Source: Brucella sp. 21LCYQ03
Lineage (GTDB): Bacteria > Pseudomonadota > Alphaproteobacteria > Rhizobiales > Rhizobiaceae
Direction: 5' to 3'
Assembly: GCF_023554105.1 (NCBI RefSeq)
Contig: NZ_JAMJWE010000009.1
Location: 1 to 64,000, forward strand
Length of the DNA stretch: 64,000 nt
Numbering within the stretch: the stretch's first letter is position 1; each line of letters opens with the position of its first letter. A program made the position numbers and the translations under genes. Below are positions 27,032 through 35,276 of the stretch, piece after piece. The notes below the pieces were generated by a model. That model was not told the origin of the DNA. It saw nothing but the letters and a program-made list of their open reading frames with translations, and did no database searches.

Positions 27032-28789
27032 ATGAGCGGTGACGACAAGCGCAATAAAGGAAGAGAGGACAAGCCTCTTCTTGCATTCTCCGACGCGCCT
27101 GAGGCAAGTCGTGAAGAAGCTAACGCGCGTCAAGACGAGCAGCCGTCAATAGTTCCGCCATGGACCCCCCCTGCGACGCCAGAAGACCGCACTGCGTTTT
27201 TCCGAAATAGACAGAAAAAAAAGGTTACTGAAGAACACGAAGTTTCTGAGCTACGCTCGCGCATGGCTTCTATTAAAGCGGAACTCGAGCGCAAAATCGC
27301 CGAGCGCGAGAATGCTCTAAAAGTAAAAACAGAAGCTGCCGATATTGTGGAACCAGAAGTGAGTATTGTCGAGGAAAAGCTGCCAGAGCGACAGGCAGCA
27401 TCAGACAATGAGTGGAAGCCGCTGATCGATCCGCGCGTTGCGATCGAAGTCGTTCGCGGGTCCCGAAAGTTGCTGATAGCGACAACGCTGCTCGGCGGCA
27501 TTGTCGCAACGCTTTATGCGCTGACCATTCCGCAGATGTATGTTGCTTCGACCGATATTTTGGTCGATCCGCGCAACATCAAAACTGTCGGAACCGAACT
27601 GACACCCGGCCAGCTTCCGACCGACGCTTCGCTGGCAATTGCTGAAAGCCAGGCACGATTACTTGATTCGAGCAGTGTTCTGCTCAAAGTCATTGATCAG
27701 GCTGATCTCACGAAAGACCCGGAATTTAACGGCACGTTCGTCCCGACCGGTGTAGCAGGGTTTTTCGCACAGCTTAAAAGCATGGTGAAGCCCAAGACAG
27801 TCGCCGATGGCCAGGCGCTTGAGACGCGCGTTCTCTATAATCTCTATGACAGTCTGACTATAGGACGTGATCCAAAAACGTTTATCTATTCTGTTGCCGT
27901 CAAAACCCGCAGTTCGGAAAAATCTGCAGAAATTGCCAATCTGATCGGCTCGGTTTTCCAGAGAGAACTTGATTCGCTACAATCGGATGCGGCACGCCGC
28001 AATGCGGCTGAGCTTTCAAAGCGGCTCGCAGATATGCGCGCCAATGTAGAGACAGCAGAAAAAGCCGCCGCAGATTTTCGGGCCACGCGCGATCTGGTTG
28101 ATGTTGATGGTAAGCTCATCAGCGACAACGATCTGACACGCCTCAACGATCAGTTGACCAATCAGCGTGCCGAAACCATGCGGCTTCAGGCGCGGGTGCA
28201 GGTGCTGAGCGATGCCAATACCGGCAGCGTTATTTCCGGAACTTTGCCAGAAGACCTGCGCTCCAACACCCTGACGGCCTTGCGCGCGCAATATGCACTG
28301 GCAAGCCAGAATGCCAACGGCGCATCCACCCAACTTGGGCCTCGCCATCCGCAATTTATCCAGCTTCAGTCGCAGAAGCAGACTGCGCTTAATGATATTG
28401 ATGCAGAACTGCGCCGTATCCGCGCTTCGTTGCAGGTTGAGGTCGCGCGTTCGGTGCAGCAGGAGCGCGACCTGAGCTCGCGCCTTGCGCAGCTCAAGTC
28501 GCAGCAGGCCAACAGCAACAATGATCGTGTAAAACTGCGCGAACTTGAGCGCGAAGCAACGACGTTGCGTTCAGTCTATGAAGCATTCCTGCTGCGCTCA
28601 CGCGAAACGAGCGAACAGGAAGGCATCACCACCACCAATGTTCGTGTTATTTCCGAAGCGCGTCCGCCACTTGATCCAGCCGGATCGGCGCGCAAGCTGA
28701 TCGTGATTGCCGGGCTGATTGCAGGATTCTTGGCAGGTCTGGCCATCACAGCCGTCCGCAATTTCGGACGGCTGGTGCGCATCAATTAA
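27032..28789 (+). CDS. Wzz/ExoP-type chain-length protein without kinase domain
   Basis: A 585-residue inner-membrane polysaccharide co-polymerase. A long charged cytoplasmic N-terminus (about 1-145, with a short coiled coil near 75-110) precedes helix 1 (LLIATTLLGGIVATLYAL), a periplasmic domain with long coiled coils (about 330-520), a GNVR-like RVISEARPPLDPAGSARK segment and helix 2 near the C-terminus. It stops there: there is no Walker A/B tyrosine-kinase domain as in ExoP or Wzc. It sets polymer length. The start is either ATG 27032 or TTG 27026; GGGGAACGGA lies 5 bases before the TTG and 11 before the ATG. Confidence 0.85.
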   Translation: MSGDDKRNKGREDKPLLAFSDAPEASREEANARQDEQPSIVPPWTPPATPEDRTAFFRNRQKKKVTEEHEVSELRSRMASIKAELERKIAERENALKVKTEAADIVEPEVSIVEEKLPERQAASDNEWKPLIDPRVAIEVVRGSRKLLIATTLLGGIVATLYALTIPQMYVASTDILVDPRNIKTVGTELTPGQLPTDASLAIAESQARLLDSSSVLLKVIDQADLTKDPEFNGTFVPTGVAGFFAQLKSMVKPKTVADGQALETRVLYNLYDSLTIGRDPKTFIYSVAVKTRSSEKSAEIANLIGSVFQRELDSLQSDAARRNAAELSKRLADMRANVETAEKAAADFRATRDLVDVDGKLISDNDLTRLNDQLTNQRAETMRLQARVQVLSDANTGSVISGTLPEDLRSNTLTALRAQYALASQNANGASTQLGPRHPQFIQLQSQKQTALNDIDAELRRIRASLQVEVARSVQQERDLSSRLAQLKSQQANSNNDRVKLRELEREATTLRSVYEAFLLRSRETSEQEGITTTNVRVISEARPPLDPAGSARKLIVIAGLIAGFLAGLAITAVRNFGRLVRIN

Positions 28790-29376
28790 GAACGCGAGAC
28801 TTTACGTCCGCTGGCACGCAAAATGCCCTGCGCGCCATCAAGATGACCGGCCTTTAGCTCCAGCGCCAGAAAACGACGCTTTTCAAACGGACCCGGCATG
28901 GCAAGCTCGCCGGTCTTTTCAGCCGTAAAACCAAAGCGAGCATAATATTCCGGATCACCGACGAGCAGAACTGCGCCATGACCAAGGCGCTTTGCCTCAG
29001 CGATTGCGTGCTGCATCAAAGCGGAACCGATGCCGCAACCGGCAGCGGATGGATCAACCGCCAGCGGACCAAGCAGCAGCGCCGAAACCGGGAAGCCGAA
29101 TGCATCAAGGCCAGCATGGACATTCCACAACCGAACGGTACCTGCGAGGAGACCATCATGACTGAGAGCCGAAAAAGCCAGACCTTCAGCGGGCAGACGA
29201 CCGCGACGCAGCTTTTCGGATGACTTGCGACGACGGCCCTCGCCCATCGCGCGATCAAGCAGCGCCTCGCGCGCAGCGACATGCTCTGCTGCCTCAACCG
29301 CAACGGTGAAGGCAGGGACAAAGAGCGGCGAAAAGCCGGTTACAGTATTTTCCTGGAGTTCCAGATTTGCGTTCAT
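28786..29376 (-). CDS. GNAT family N-acetyltransferase
   Basis: A 196-residue GNAT acetyltransferase. LGPLAVDPSAAGCGIGSALMQHA contains the acetyl-CoA pyrophosphate loop (normally Q/RxxGxG/A, here AGCGIG), followed by HGAVLLVGDPEYYARFGF, the YjbC/YhbS-type signature. The ATG at 29376 is chosen because AGGGTG stands upstream; the frame opens 11 codons earlier. It follows the ornithine decarboxylase gene by 95 bp on the same strand, so a polyamine or a related amine is a possible substrate. This is context inference. Its stop overlaps the wzz-type stop (TTAA). Confidence 0.82.
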   Translation of the reverse strand: MNANLELQENTVTGFSPLFVPAFTVAVEAAEHVAAREALLDRAMGEGRRRKSSEKLRRGRLPAEGLAFSALSHDGLLAGTVRLWNVHAGLDAFGFPVSALLLGPLAVDPSAAGCGIGSALMQHAIAEAKRLGHGAVLLVGDPEYYARFGFTAEKTGELAMPGPFEKRRFLALELKAGHLDGAQGILRASGRKVSRS

Positions 29377-29410
29377 GACATCGCACCCTAAAAATGGGCA
29401 GCCGCACATC

Positions 29411-29473
29411 CTGCCCGACGCTCCTCAGCGCTGGGCAGATTGAGAGGATCTTTTAAGTTTAACCTAAAAGATC
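29411..29473 (-). other. Two hairpins between the decarboxylase and GNAT genes
   Basis: GATCTTTTA (29447-29455) pairs perfectly with TAAAAGATC (29465-29473) and overlaps the decarboxylase stop codon. Next in transcription order, CTGCCC (29411-29416) pairs with GGGCAG (29433-29438), with an inner CGCT/AGCG. Without T-runs they may reduce read-through into the GNAT gene or stabilise the upstream message. Confidence 0.45.
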
Positions 29474-30605
29474 AGATGACGTATGATCGGAGCGGTTCAA
29501 AACCATTGAACGCCACCGCCGAATAAGTGGTGGTGTAGGCGCCTGTGCCTTCGATGAGAACTTCGTCACCGATGGTCAGCGAAACCGGCAGCGGATACGG
29601 AGTCTTTTCGTAAAGAACATCCGCACTGTCGCAGGTTGGGCCAGCCAGCACGCACAGTTCGGTTTCGCCACCATCACGCGGGGTCACGATCTGATAGCGG
29701 ATCGCCTCGTCCATGGTTTCGGCCAGACCACCGAATTTGCCGATGTCGAGATAGACCCAACGAACATTGTCGTTGTCCGACTTACGCGAAACCAGAACCA
29801 CTTCGGTCTTGATCACACCTGCATTGCCAACCATACCGCGGCCCGGTTCAATGATGGTTTCTGGAATGCGGTTGCCGAAATGCTTCGACAGCGCATCGAA
29901 AATCGCCATGCCGTAAGCCTGTGCGGTCGGTACATCCTTGAGGTAGCGGGTTGGGAAACCGCCGCCCATGTTGACCATGCGCAGGACAATGCCTTCGTCA
30001 GCAAGCGTGCGGAATACCGATGCAGCATCGCTAAGAGCGCGATCCCATGCGGTGAGGTCCGTCTGCTGCGAGCCGACGTGGAACGACACACCGTAGGAGT
30101 CGAGGCCGAGCGACTTTGCATGGCGCAGAACGTCGATGGCCATGGCAGGCACGCAACCGAACTTGCGCGACAGCGGCCATTCAGCGCCTTCACCATCGGT
30201 GAGCACGCGGCAGAACACGCGGCTGCCGGGAGCAGCACGAGCAACCTTTTCAACTTCTTCAACGCAATCAACGGCATAGAGGCGAATGCCCAGCTCGAAA
30301 GCGCGCGCAACATCGCGCTCTTTCTTGATGGTGTTGCCATAAGAAATGCGGCTTGGTGTGCTGCCTGCTTCCAGTGCCATTTCGATTTCGGAAACCGATG
30401 CCGTATCGAAGCACGAGCCAAGCGATGCGAGAAGACGCAGGACTTCCGGTGCAGGATTTGCCTTCACAGCATAGAAAATGCGCGAGTAAGGCAACGCCTT
30501 TTCAAAATTCTGATAGTTTTCGCGCACGACATCGGTGTCGACGACGAGGCAAGGGCCATCTGGGCGGCGGGTGTTAAGAAAGTCGATAATACGCTGCGTT
30601 GCCAT
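29472..30605 (-). CDS. Ornithine (lysine/ornithine) decarboxylase, fold type III PLP enzyme
   Basis: A 377-residue PLP enzyme of the eukaryote-like ODC/LODC family that makes putrescine from ornithine (and sometimes cadaverine from lysine). Motifs: PLP lysine in FYAVKANPAPEVL (about 48), HVGSQQ (about 190), GGGFPTRY, phosphate-binding EPGRGMVGN and the catalytic cysteine in LAGPTCDSADVLYE (about 326). The ATG at 30605 is preceded by CGGGAGAA. It starts putrescine/homospermidine synthesis in alphaproteobacteria. Upstream is a strongly structured leader; downstream is a GNAT gene on the same strand. Confidence 0.92.
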   Translation of the reverse strand: MATQRIIDFLNTRRPDGPCLVVDTDVVRENYQNFEKALPYSRIFYAVKANPAPEVLRLLASLGSCFDTASVSEIEMALEAGSTPSRISYGNTIKKERDVARAFELGIRLYAVDCVEEVEKVARAAPGSRVFCRVLTDGEGAEWPLSRKFGCVPAMAIDVLRHAKSLGLDSYGVSFHVGSQQTDLTAWDRALSDAASVFRTLADEGIVLRMVNMGGGFPTRYLKDVPTAQAYGMAIFDALSKHFGNRIPETIIEPGRGMVGNAGVIKTEVVLVSRKSDNDNVRWVYLDIGKFGGLAETMDEAIRYQIVTPRDGGETELCVLAGPTCDSADVLYEKTPYPLPVSLTIGDEVLIEGTGAYTTTYSAVAFNGFEPLRSYVI

Positions 30606-30730
30606 AGTCGTTCTCCCGCGCGGCTTGATCTGCCGCATCTAGAGCGCAATCCCGAAAAAAGATTGCGCGAAAAAACACTTAGGGAATCTGATCAAGCCCA
30701 CAATGGACCCGAAAATTCTCTAAGAGACAA
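30606..30730 (-). promoter_or_regulatory. Structured leader of the ornithine decarboxylase gene (candidate speF-type leader RNA)
   Basis: In mRNA sense: CTTAGAGAAT (30724-30715) pairs with ATTCCCTAAG (30687-30678) with one mismatch, and TGTTTTTT follows, which is terminator-like. Next, GCGCAATC (30668-30661) pairs with GATTGCGC (30651-30644). GGCTTGATC in the loop of the first hairpin (30698-30690) is perfectly complementary to GATCAAGCC (30630-30622), which lies just before the ribosome site CGGGAG. These pairings compete, as in an attenuator or RBS switch. A speF leader RNA is known upstream of alphaproteobacterial ODC genes (Rfam); whether this is that family needs a covariance search. Confidence 0.6.
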
Positions 30731-30883
30731 AGTAAGCATAAGCACATCCACGGTGAGGCCAGCCTTTGGAGATGCTGAGGTCACGCGAAAACTCATGCGG
30801 CGGTGGAACAACGCTAAACCCGCGTTACTCCGCTTTGTCTGCCTTGGATTGGAATTGGAGAACCGCATCCGCACTTCTGGCAA
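30692..30883 (-). CDS. Possible leader peptide of ornithine decarboxylase
   Basis: A reading frame of up to 63 codons (first codon TTG; in-frame ATGs would give about 58, 34 or 15 residues) ending LSLREFSGPLWA. Its last codons cover the left arm of the first leader hairpin, and its TGA stop lies inside the GGCTTGATC element that can pair next to the decarboxylase ribosome site. This position is what a regulatory leader peptide would need. No start has a strong ribosome site (AGAGG lies 11-12 bases before the TTG), and the frame could be chance. Confidence 0.35.
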   Translation of the reverse strand: MPEVRMRFSNSNPRQTKRSNAGLALFHRRMSFRVTSASPKAGLTVDVLMLTLSLREFSGPLWA

Positions 30884-31266
30884 TGAAGGTGTGCCTCTTC
30901 AGTAATTTCGGTTTTTGGACAACCGAAAGACACTAGAAAGGCCCGCACCGTCGTTGCTTCAAGATGTCCTTGATCTGGCGGTTGGCCAACAGATCAACTG
31001 GAGCGGTTAGGTCCAGGTACCGTACCGAATTCCTCACCATTCGAGGATCGGCGGACACCCACAGGCACGTGCGACTTTGGGCAAGGGCGATATAATCTCA
31101 AAGATGTGTCCATACAATGACAAATCTTCGTCGCAGCAAAAATAATTTTTAAGCGCCGCAATGCACTCGCCACGCTTGCCATTGTTCAATATTAGTGAAA
31201 CATTCTGCCGGAAAACTTAGGCTTTAATTTACCATACCCCTCGAATTTCATTGCTGGTTGTGAACA
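30884..31266. other. Intergenic region between the ODC leader and the amidase
   Basis: No gene is supported. TTCGGTT (30907-30913) and AACCGAA (30921-30927) form a hairpin that may belong to the distal decarboxylase leader. The rest should hold the minus-strand decarboxylase promoter and the plus-strand amidase promoter; the 31130-31260 part is AT-rich, and I could not fix -35/-10 boxes with confidence. Confidence 0.4.
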
Positions 31267-32454
31267 ATGACGCCCTTCGATCCGTTCAACGCGATCATCG
31301 CAAAGCCGGAAATTCCCTTGCTGTCAGCGCAAAGCGGTCCACTTAAAGGCGAGCGTCTGGCGGTTAAAGACATCTATGATGTTGCTGGAATGAAAACGGG
31401 GTGCGGAAATCCGCAAATTCTAGCCGAATCACTTGCGGCTCAGAAGTCGTCGCCAGTGGTGGAAAAGCTGCTCTCAGCAGGCGCAAACTTCATCGGAAAG
31501 ACCCAGACCGATGAACTGGCCTTCTCTTTGATGGGGCAGAACTCACACTTCCCCTACCCAATCAATCCCGCAGCGCCCGACCGCGTAACGGGTGGTTCAT
31601 CTTCGGGGTCAGCGGCAGCAGTTGCGGGAAAAATTGCCGACATTGCTCTGGGTTCAGATACGGGCGGCTCCATCCGTGCGCCTGCCAGCTTTTGCGGGCT
31701 GATCGGCCTGCGCACGACGCATGGGCGCATTCCGCTTGAAGGCATCATGCCGCTTGCGCCTTCGCTCGATACAATCGGCTGGTTTACCCGCGACATCGCG
31801 CTTTATGAAAAGGTCGGGCAAGTTCTGCTCGGCGATGATGAGCAGAAATTCGGCATCTCGCAGCTTCTTTATATGCCCCTGTTAGAACATTTAATGCTTG
31901 GGCAGGAAGAGACGGATACTTATCGCGCGATGTTTGCAAAAGTGCGCCCGCATTTTGCAAGTCTCAAAGCTGCAAGCCAAACCACCCTGACAATCGACGA
32001 ACTTTACCTCACCTTCCGCCAGATACAGGGCTGGGAAGCATGGAACACACATGGTGCGTGGATTTCATCCGGTGATCGCAAGCTTGGCCCCGGCGTCGCG
32101 GACCGTTTTGCTTACGGCTCGGAAATCTCCGACGAAGCAGTAGCCCGGCATCGCATCCGCCGTGCGCGTTTCACACAGGAATTGGAAACAATCATCGGTG
32201 ACAACTCGGTTCTGGCACTGCCAACCGTACCGGGTGGAGCACCTTTCGCAAACGAACCATTCGAGAGCCTGCAAGCCTATCGTGAACAGGCTCTGCGACT
32301 GCTTTGCCTTTCCGTGCTATCCGGCCTGCCACAGATTACTGTTCCACTGGGACAGGTTCACGGCGCGCCATTTGGCATCTCATTCATCGGCCCACGCGGC
32401 AGCGACCGGGCGCTTATTGCGCTTGGCCGAAACATTCTTGAAAAGCAGGACTAG
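31267..32454 (+). CDS. Amidase (amidase-signature family)
   Basis: A 395-residue cytoplasmic amidase. The Ser-cisSer-Lys triad is visible: lysine in RLAVKDIYDVAG (about 35), the serine-rich GGSSSGSAAAVAGKIADIALG (about 113) and the nucleophile region GSDTGGSIRAPASFCG (about 135). It hydrolyses a carboxamide; the size and lack of a GatA C-terminal region argue against a GatA role. The downstream LysR gene begins 3 bp after its stop on the same strand, so the two are probably co-transcribed and the regulator may respond to an amide or its acid. Confidence 0.87.
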   Translation: MTPFDPFNAIIAKPEIPLLSAQSGPLKGERLAVKDIYDVAGMKTGCGNPQILAESLAAQKSSPVVEKLLSAGANFIGKTQTDELAFSLMGQNSHFPYPINPAAPDRVTGGSSSGSAAAVAGKIADIALGSDTGGSIRAPASFCGLIGLRTTHGRIPLEGIMPLAPSLDTIGWFTRDIALYEKVGQVLLGDDEQKFGISQLLYMPLLEHLMLGQEETDTYRAMFAKVRPHFASLKAASQTTLTIDELYLTFRQIQGWEAWNTHGAWISSGDRKLGPGVADRFAYGSEISDEAVARHRIRRARFTQELETIIGDNSVLALPTVPGGAPFANEPFESLQAYREQALRLLCLSVLSGLPQITVPLGQVHGAPFGISFIGPRGSDRALIALGRNILEKQD

Positions 32455-32457
32455 ACC

Positions 32458-33372
32458 ATGGACACCCTCACACGTATGCGCGCATTCATCGACGTGGTCG
32501 AAGCAGAAGGTTTTTCGGCTGCGGCGCGAAAAATCGGACGTTCCAAAGCGCTGCTTTCCAAATATGTGCGCGAACTTGAAGACGAACTCGGTGCGCGCCT
32601 GCTCAACCGCACGACGCGCCAGTTTTCGCTCACTGAAGCAGGCCATACCTATTATCACCGTGCTGTCGAGATCATCCGCGAGATCGATGCGCTACAGGAT
32701 GCCGTCAGCGAAACAAGTTCAGACGCGCGCGGACGCATCAAGCTTTCAGCGCCGCGTACCTTTGCCGATGCGGTGATCGGGCAATCGCTGATCGATTTCT
32801 GTCTTGCCCATCCGGAAATCGTGCTCGACGTGCGGCTCGATGATCGTTTCGTTGATATGGTGGAAGAAGGCTTCGACCTTGCAATCCGCATTACGCGTTT
32901 GCAGGATTCCTCGCTCATTGCCAAAAGGCTGTCACCGTTCCATTCCGTGTTGTGCGGCGCACCGTCACTGATTGAGCGCGTTGGCAAGCCCGAACGCCCG
33001 GAAGATCTGCACGATAAGCCCTGCATCATCGATACCAATGCCCGCTCGCGCAACAACTGGCATTTCCGCAATACTGACGGCTCGATGATGACCGTGACGG
33101 TCAATGGCCCAATCGAAGTCAACAGTCCAGTCGCAACCAAAACCGCCGCAATTGCCGGACTTGGATTTTGCTCACTTCCAGCTTTTATTGCGGAAGAAGA
33201 GATCGAGCGCGGCAGGCTCATTCCCTGCCTCGATGAATTCATCGTAAGGGATGGCGGCATCTATGCGGTCTATCCGCATCGTCGCTATTTGCCAGCCAAA
33301 ATCCGCGCTCTGGTCGACTTTCTGACCCAGTGGTTCAAAGACCGCGAAGCGCGCGAAAACACAAAACTGTAA
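32458..33372 (+). CDS. LysR-family transcriptional regulator
   Basis: A 304-residue LysR-type regulator. The winged helix (FIDVVEAEGFSAAARKIGRS, then SKYVRELEDELGARLLNRTT) lies at about 11-48, followed by the periplasmic-binding-protein-like effector domain, close to the DsdC/CrgA-like subgroup (VRLDDRFVDMVEEGFDLAIR). Co-directional with the amidase 3 bp upstream, unlike the divergent arrangement usual for LysR genes. Targets unknown. A 9-bp hairpin (33387-33395 with 33409-33417) follows and may terminate the pair. Confidence 0.88.
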   Translation: MDTLTRMRAFIDVVEAEGFSAAARKIGRSKALLSKYVRELEDELGARLLNRTTRQFSLTEAGHTYYHRAVEIIREIDALQDAVSETSSDARGRIKLSAPRTFADAVIGQSLIDFCLAHPEIVLDVRLDDRFVDMVEEGFDLAIRITRLQDSSLIAKRLSPFHSVLCGAPSLIERVGKPERPEDLHDKPCIIDTNARSRNNWHFRNTDGSMMTVTVNGPIEVNSPVATKTAAIAGLGFCSLPAFIAEEEIERGRLIPCLDEFIVRDGGIYAVYPHRRYLPAKIRALVDFLTQWFKDREARENTKL

Positions 33373-33456
33373 TCAAGTGGATATAAAAGGCGGCACTCGT
33401 CCCACTTTTGCCGCCTTCACGACTATGCCTTGCATAAGCTTTCACGGAATCGATAC

Positions 33457-34137
33457 ATGCTGAATTTGCGCTCATGGCTGAAAAGCCCTCTTGGCATTGC
33501 CGTAACACTGACGACAGTGTTTGCGCCTTTGGCCGCGAAAGCGCACCCGCATGTCTTTGCCGATGCTCGGCTGGAGCTGACGATCGCACCGGACGGCACG
33601 GTGGAAAAGCTGGCCCATATCTGGCGTTTTGATGACGTGTTTTCATCAACGGTTCTAATGGAGTTTGACAAGAATGGCGATTTGCAGCTCGACAAAAACG
33701 AGCTGATCGACCTCGGCCATGTTATCAACGGCTCTATCGCAGAGTTTAAATATTTCCAGACCGTTCTTGCCGATGGCAAGGATGTTAAAATGGCACGTCC
33801 GAATGATCTTGCCGCAGACTTTTCCGACAATCATCTGATGATCGTTTTCACCAGCAAACCTGAAAAGCCACTAAAGCTTGAACCCGGGCACAAGGTCAGT
33901 TTCGGCGTTTACGATCCGACCTTTTATACAGCCATCGACTATGTGAGCGACAAAGAGCTTGTAGTCAAAGGTCTACCCGCCGGTTGCAAGTCTGAGGTCA
34001 TTCGCCCCAACCCCGATGAAGCGCTTGCGCAAAATCAGGGAACATTGACCGAAGCCTTTTTCAATGATCCGGCAGGCACAGACATGTCGAAGATTTTCGC
34101 CACACGCCTTGAGATAGACTGCGAGAAAAAAGGATAA
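33457..34137 (+). CDS. DUF1007 periplasmic protein with an EF-hand-like loop
   Basis: A 226-residue exported protein (signal peptide, cleavage near AAKAHP) starting the mature part HPHVFADARLEL, the hallmark of DUF1007. DKNGDLQLDKNE near 68-79 fits a 12-residue EF-hand calcium loop with acidic or amide ligands at 1, 3, 5, 9 and 12. DUF1007 genes usually sit beside NicO nickel/cobalt transporters, as here (8 bp apart), so it may deliver or sense metal in the periplasm. The ATG at 33457 (after CACGGAAT) fits the signal peptide; an in-frame TTG at 33430 is less likely. Confidence 0.82.
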   Translation: MLNLRSWLKSPLGIAVTLTTVFAPLAAKAHPHVFADARLELTIAPDGTVEKLAHIWRFDDVFSSTVLMEFDKNGDLQLDKNELIDLGHVINGSIAEFKYFQTVLADGKDVKMARPNDLAADFSDNHLMIVFTSKPEKPLKLEPGHKVSFGVYDPTFYTAIDYVSDKELVVKGLPAGCKSEVIRPNPDEALAQNQGTLTEAFFNDPAGTDMSKIFATRLEIDCEKKG

Positions 34138-34145
34138 TCCGCCTT

Positions 34146-35246
34146 ATGAAGAAAACGGTCCATTTCATTCTCACAGTCAGCCTTGTGATGATCGCTGCTC
34201 AGGCTTGGGCGCAATCCTCGCTGGGCATCGGTGCCAATGAAGTCGCCATGAAACCGACCGGACCTTTTGCGCATATCATTCTCTGGATGAATGAACAGCA
34301 GCGCACATTCTATCTCGCAATGACCAATGCACTTAAAGCCATGCGCGAAGACCCATGGCAGGCATGGGTGCTTATCGGCCTTTCCTTCGTTTATGGCGTC
34401 TTCCATGCCGCTGGCCCCGGCCACGGCAAGGCGGTGATTTCGTCTTACATGATCGCCAATGAAACAGCATTGAGACGCGGCATTTTCCTGTCGTTCATCT
34501 CGTCACTTCTTCAGGCGATCATGGCTGTCTTCGTGGTTGCACTCGCATGGTTTTTGCTTCGTGGCACCGGCATTTCGATGAACCAGACCGCCCGCTATAT
34601 GGAGATTGCCAGTTTCGCGCTGGTGCTGTTCTTTGGCCTGTGGTTGCTGGCACGGAAATTGCCACTTCTGTTCAAGAAGCGTGACAGTGCCGAGCCTTCC
34701 CCGACAAGCGCGTTGTTTGCAGCAGCGCCTCAAACGGCAATGGCCAGCGGTCCAGCCTGGCAGGGCAGCGTTTCACAAAGCACGCGTGCGCTCGGAACCA
34801 CCAACACGGTCAAGCTCAACTACAAGCCTGCCAATGCCGCGGCCGATCACGTCTTCATCGGTGAGGGTGATATCTGTGCCGATTGCGGCAACGCCCATAT
34901 TGCCGATCCATCGACGCTCGGCGACGATTTCAACTGGAAGACGGCATGGTCGGCGATTTTCTCTGTGGGCCTGCGCCCATGCTCTGGCGCGCTGATCGTG
35001 CTCACCTTCGCGCTTCTCAATGGTCTGATGGTTGGTGGCTTGCTCTCGGTCTTCGCGATGGCCTTTGGCACATTTCTGACCGTGGCATTTCTCGCAACCC
35101 TCGCCGTAACCGCCAAAAACACGGCATTGCGCTTTGCAGGCAGCAGCGCCATGTCCGGTCGCCTGAAGGCGGCGATTGAAGTAGGCGCAGCACTGTTTAT
35201 TACGCTGACCGGCGCTCTGCTGCTTAGTGCTGCACTCTTAGGTTAG
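34146..35246 (+). CDS. NicO/RcnA-like nickel/cobalt transporter
   Basis: A 366-residue membrane protein with an N-terminal signal-like segment, then about six helices. GVFHAAGPGHGKAVISSY is the family metal-site motif and GLRPCSGALIVL opens the second helix group. Between them is a loop of about 80 residues containing GDICADCGNAHIADP, a CxxC plus histidine that may bind metal. NicO proteins usually export Ni(II)/Co(II); uptake is also possible. Second gene of the DUF1007-NicO pair. Its stop lies in an 18-bp tandem duplication. Confidence 0.83.
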   Translation: MKKTVHFILTVSLVMIAAQAWAQSSLGIGANEVAMKPTGPFAHIILWMNEQQRTFYLAMTNALKAMREDPWQAWVLIGLSFVYGVFHAAGPGHGKAVISSYMIANETALRRGIFLSFISSLLQAIMAVFVVALAWFLLRGTGISMNQTARYMEIASFALVLFFGLWLLARKLPLLFKKRDSAEPSPTSALFAAAPQTAMASGPAWQGSVSQSTRALGTTNTVKLNYKPANAAADHVFIGEGDICADCGNAHIADPSTLGDDFNWKTAWSAIFSVGLRPCSGALIVLTFALLNGLMVGGLLSVFAMAFGTFLTVAFLATLAVTAKNTALRFAGSSAMSGRLKAAIEVGAALFITLTGALLLSAALLG

Positions 35247-35276
35247 TCCTTATTCTGGGGTTAGTCCTTATTCTGG
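35241..35276. repeat. 18-bp perfect tandem duplication at a convergent gene junction
   Basis: GGTTAGTCCTTATTCTGG occurs twice in succession (35241-35258 and 35259-35276). The first copy supplies the NicO stop codon; the second supplies the C-terminal codons and stop of the small minus-strand gene. The first copy could have served the same purpose, so the duplication separated two genes that once overlapped at their ends. Confidence 0.9.

Noticed and set aside
30644-30668. GCGCAATC/GATTGCGC hairpin as a decarboxylase terminator
   Set aside because: In the direction of transcription the T-run precedes or lies in the loop rather than following the stem, so it is not a standard terminator; the upstream hairpin at 30678-30724 is the better candidate. 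It also faintly resembles palindromes common between rhizobial genes, which I could not verify.
29880-30905. Long plus-strand open frame (341 codons) opposite the ornithine decarboxylase gene
   Set aside because: It is antisense to a clearly conserved PLP enzyme, has no recognisable motif and runs through the structured leader. Absence of stops reflects codon bias of the real gene.
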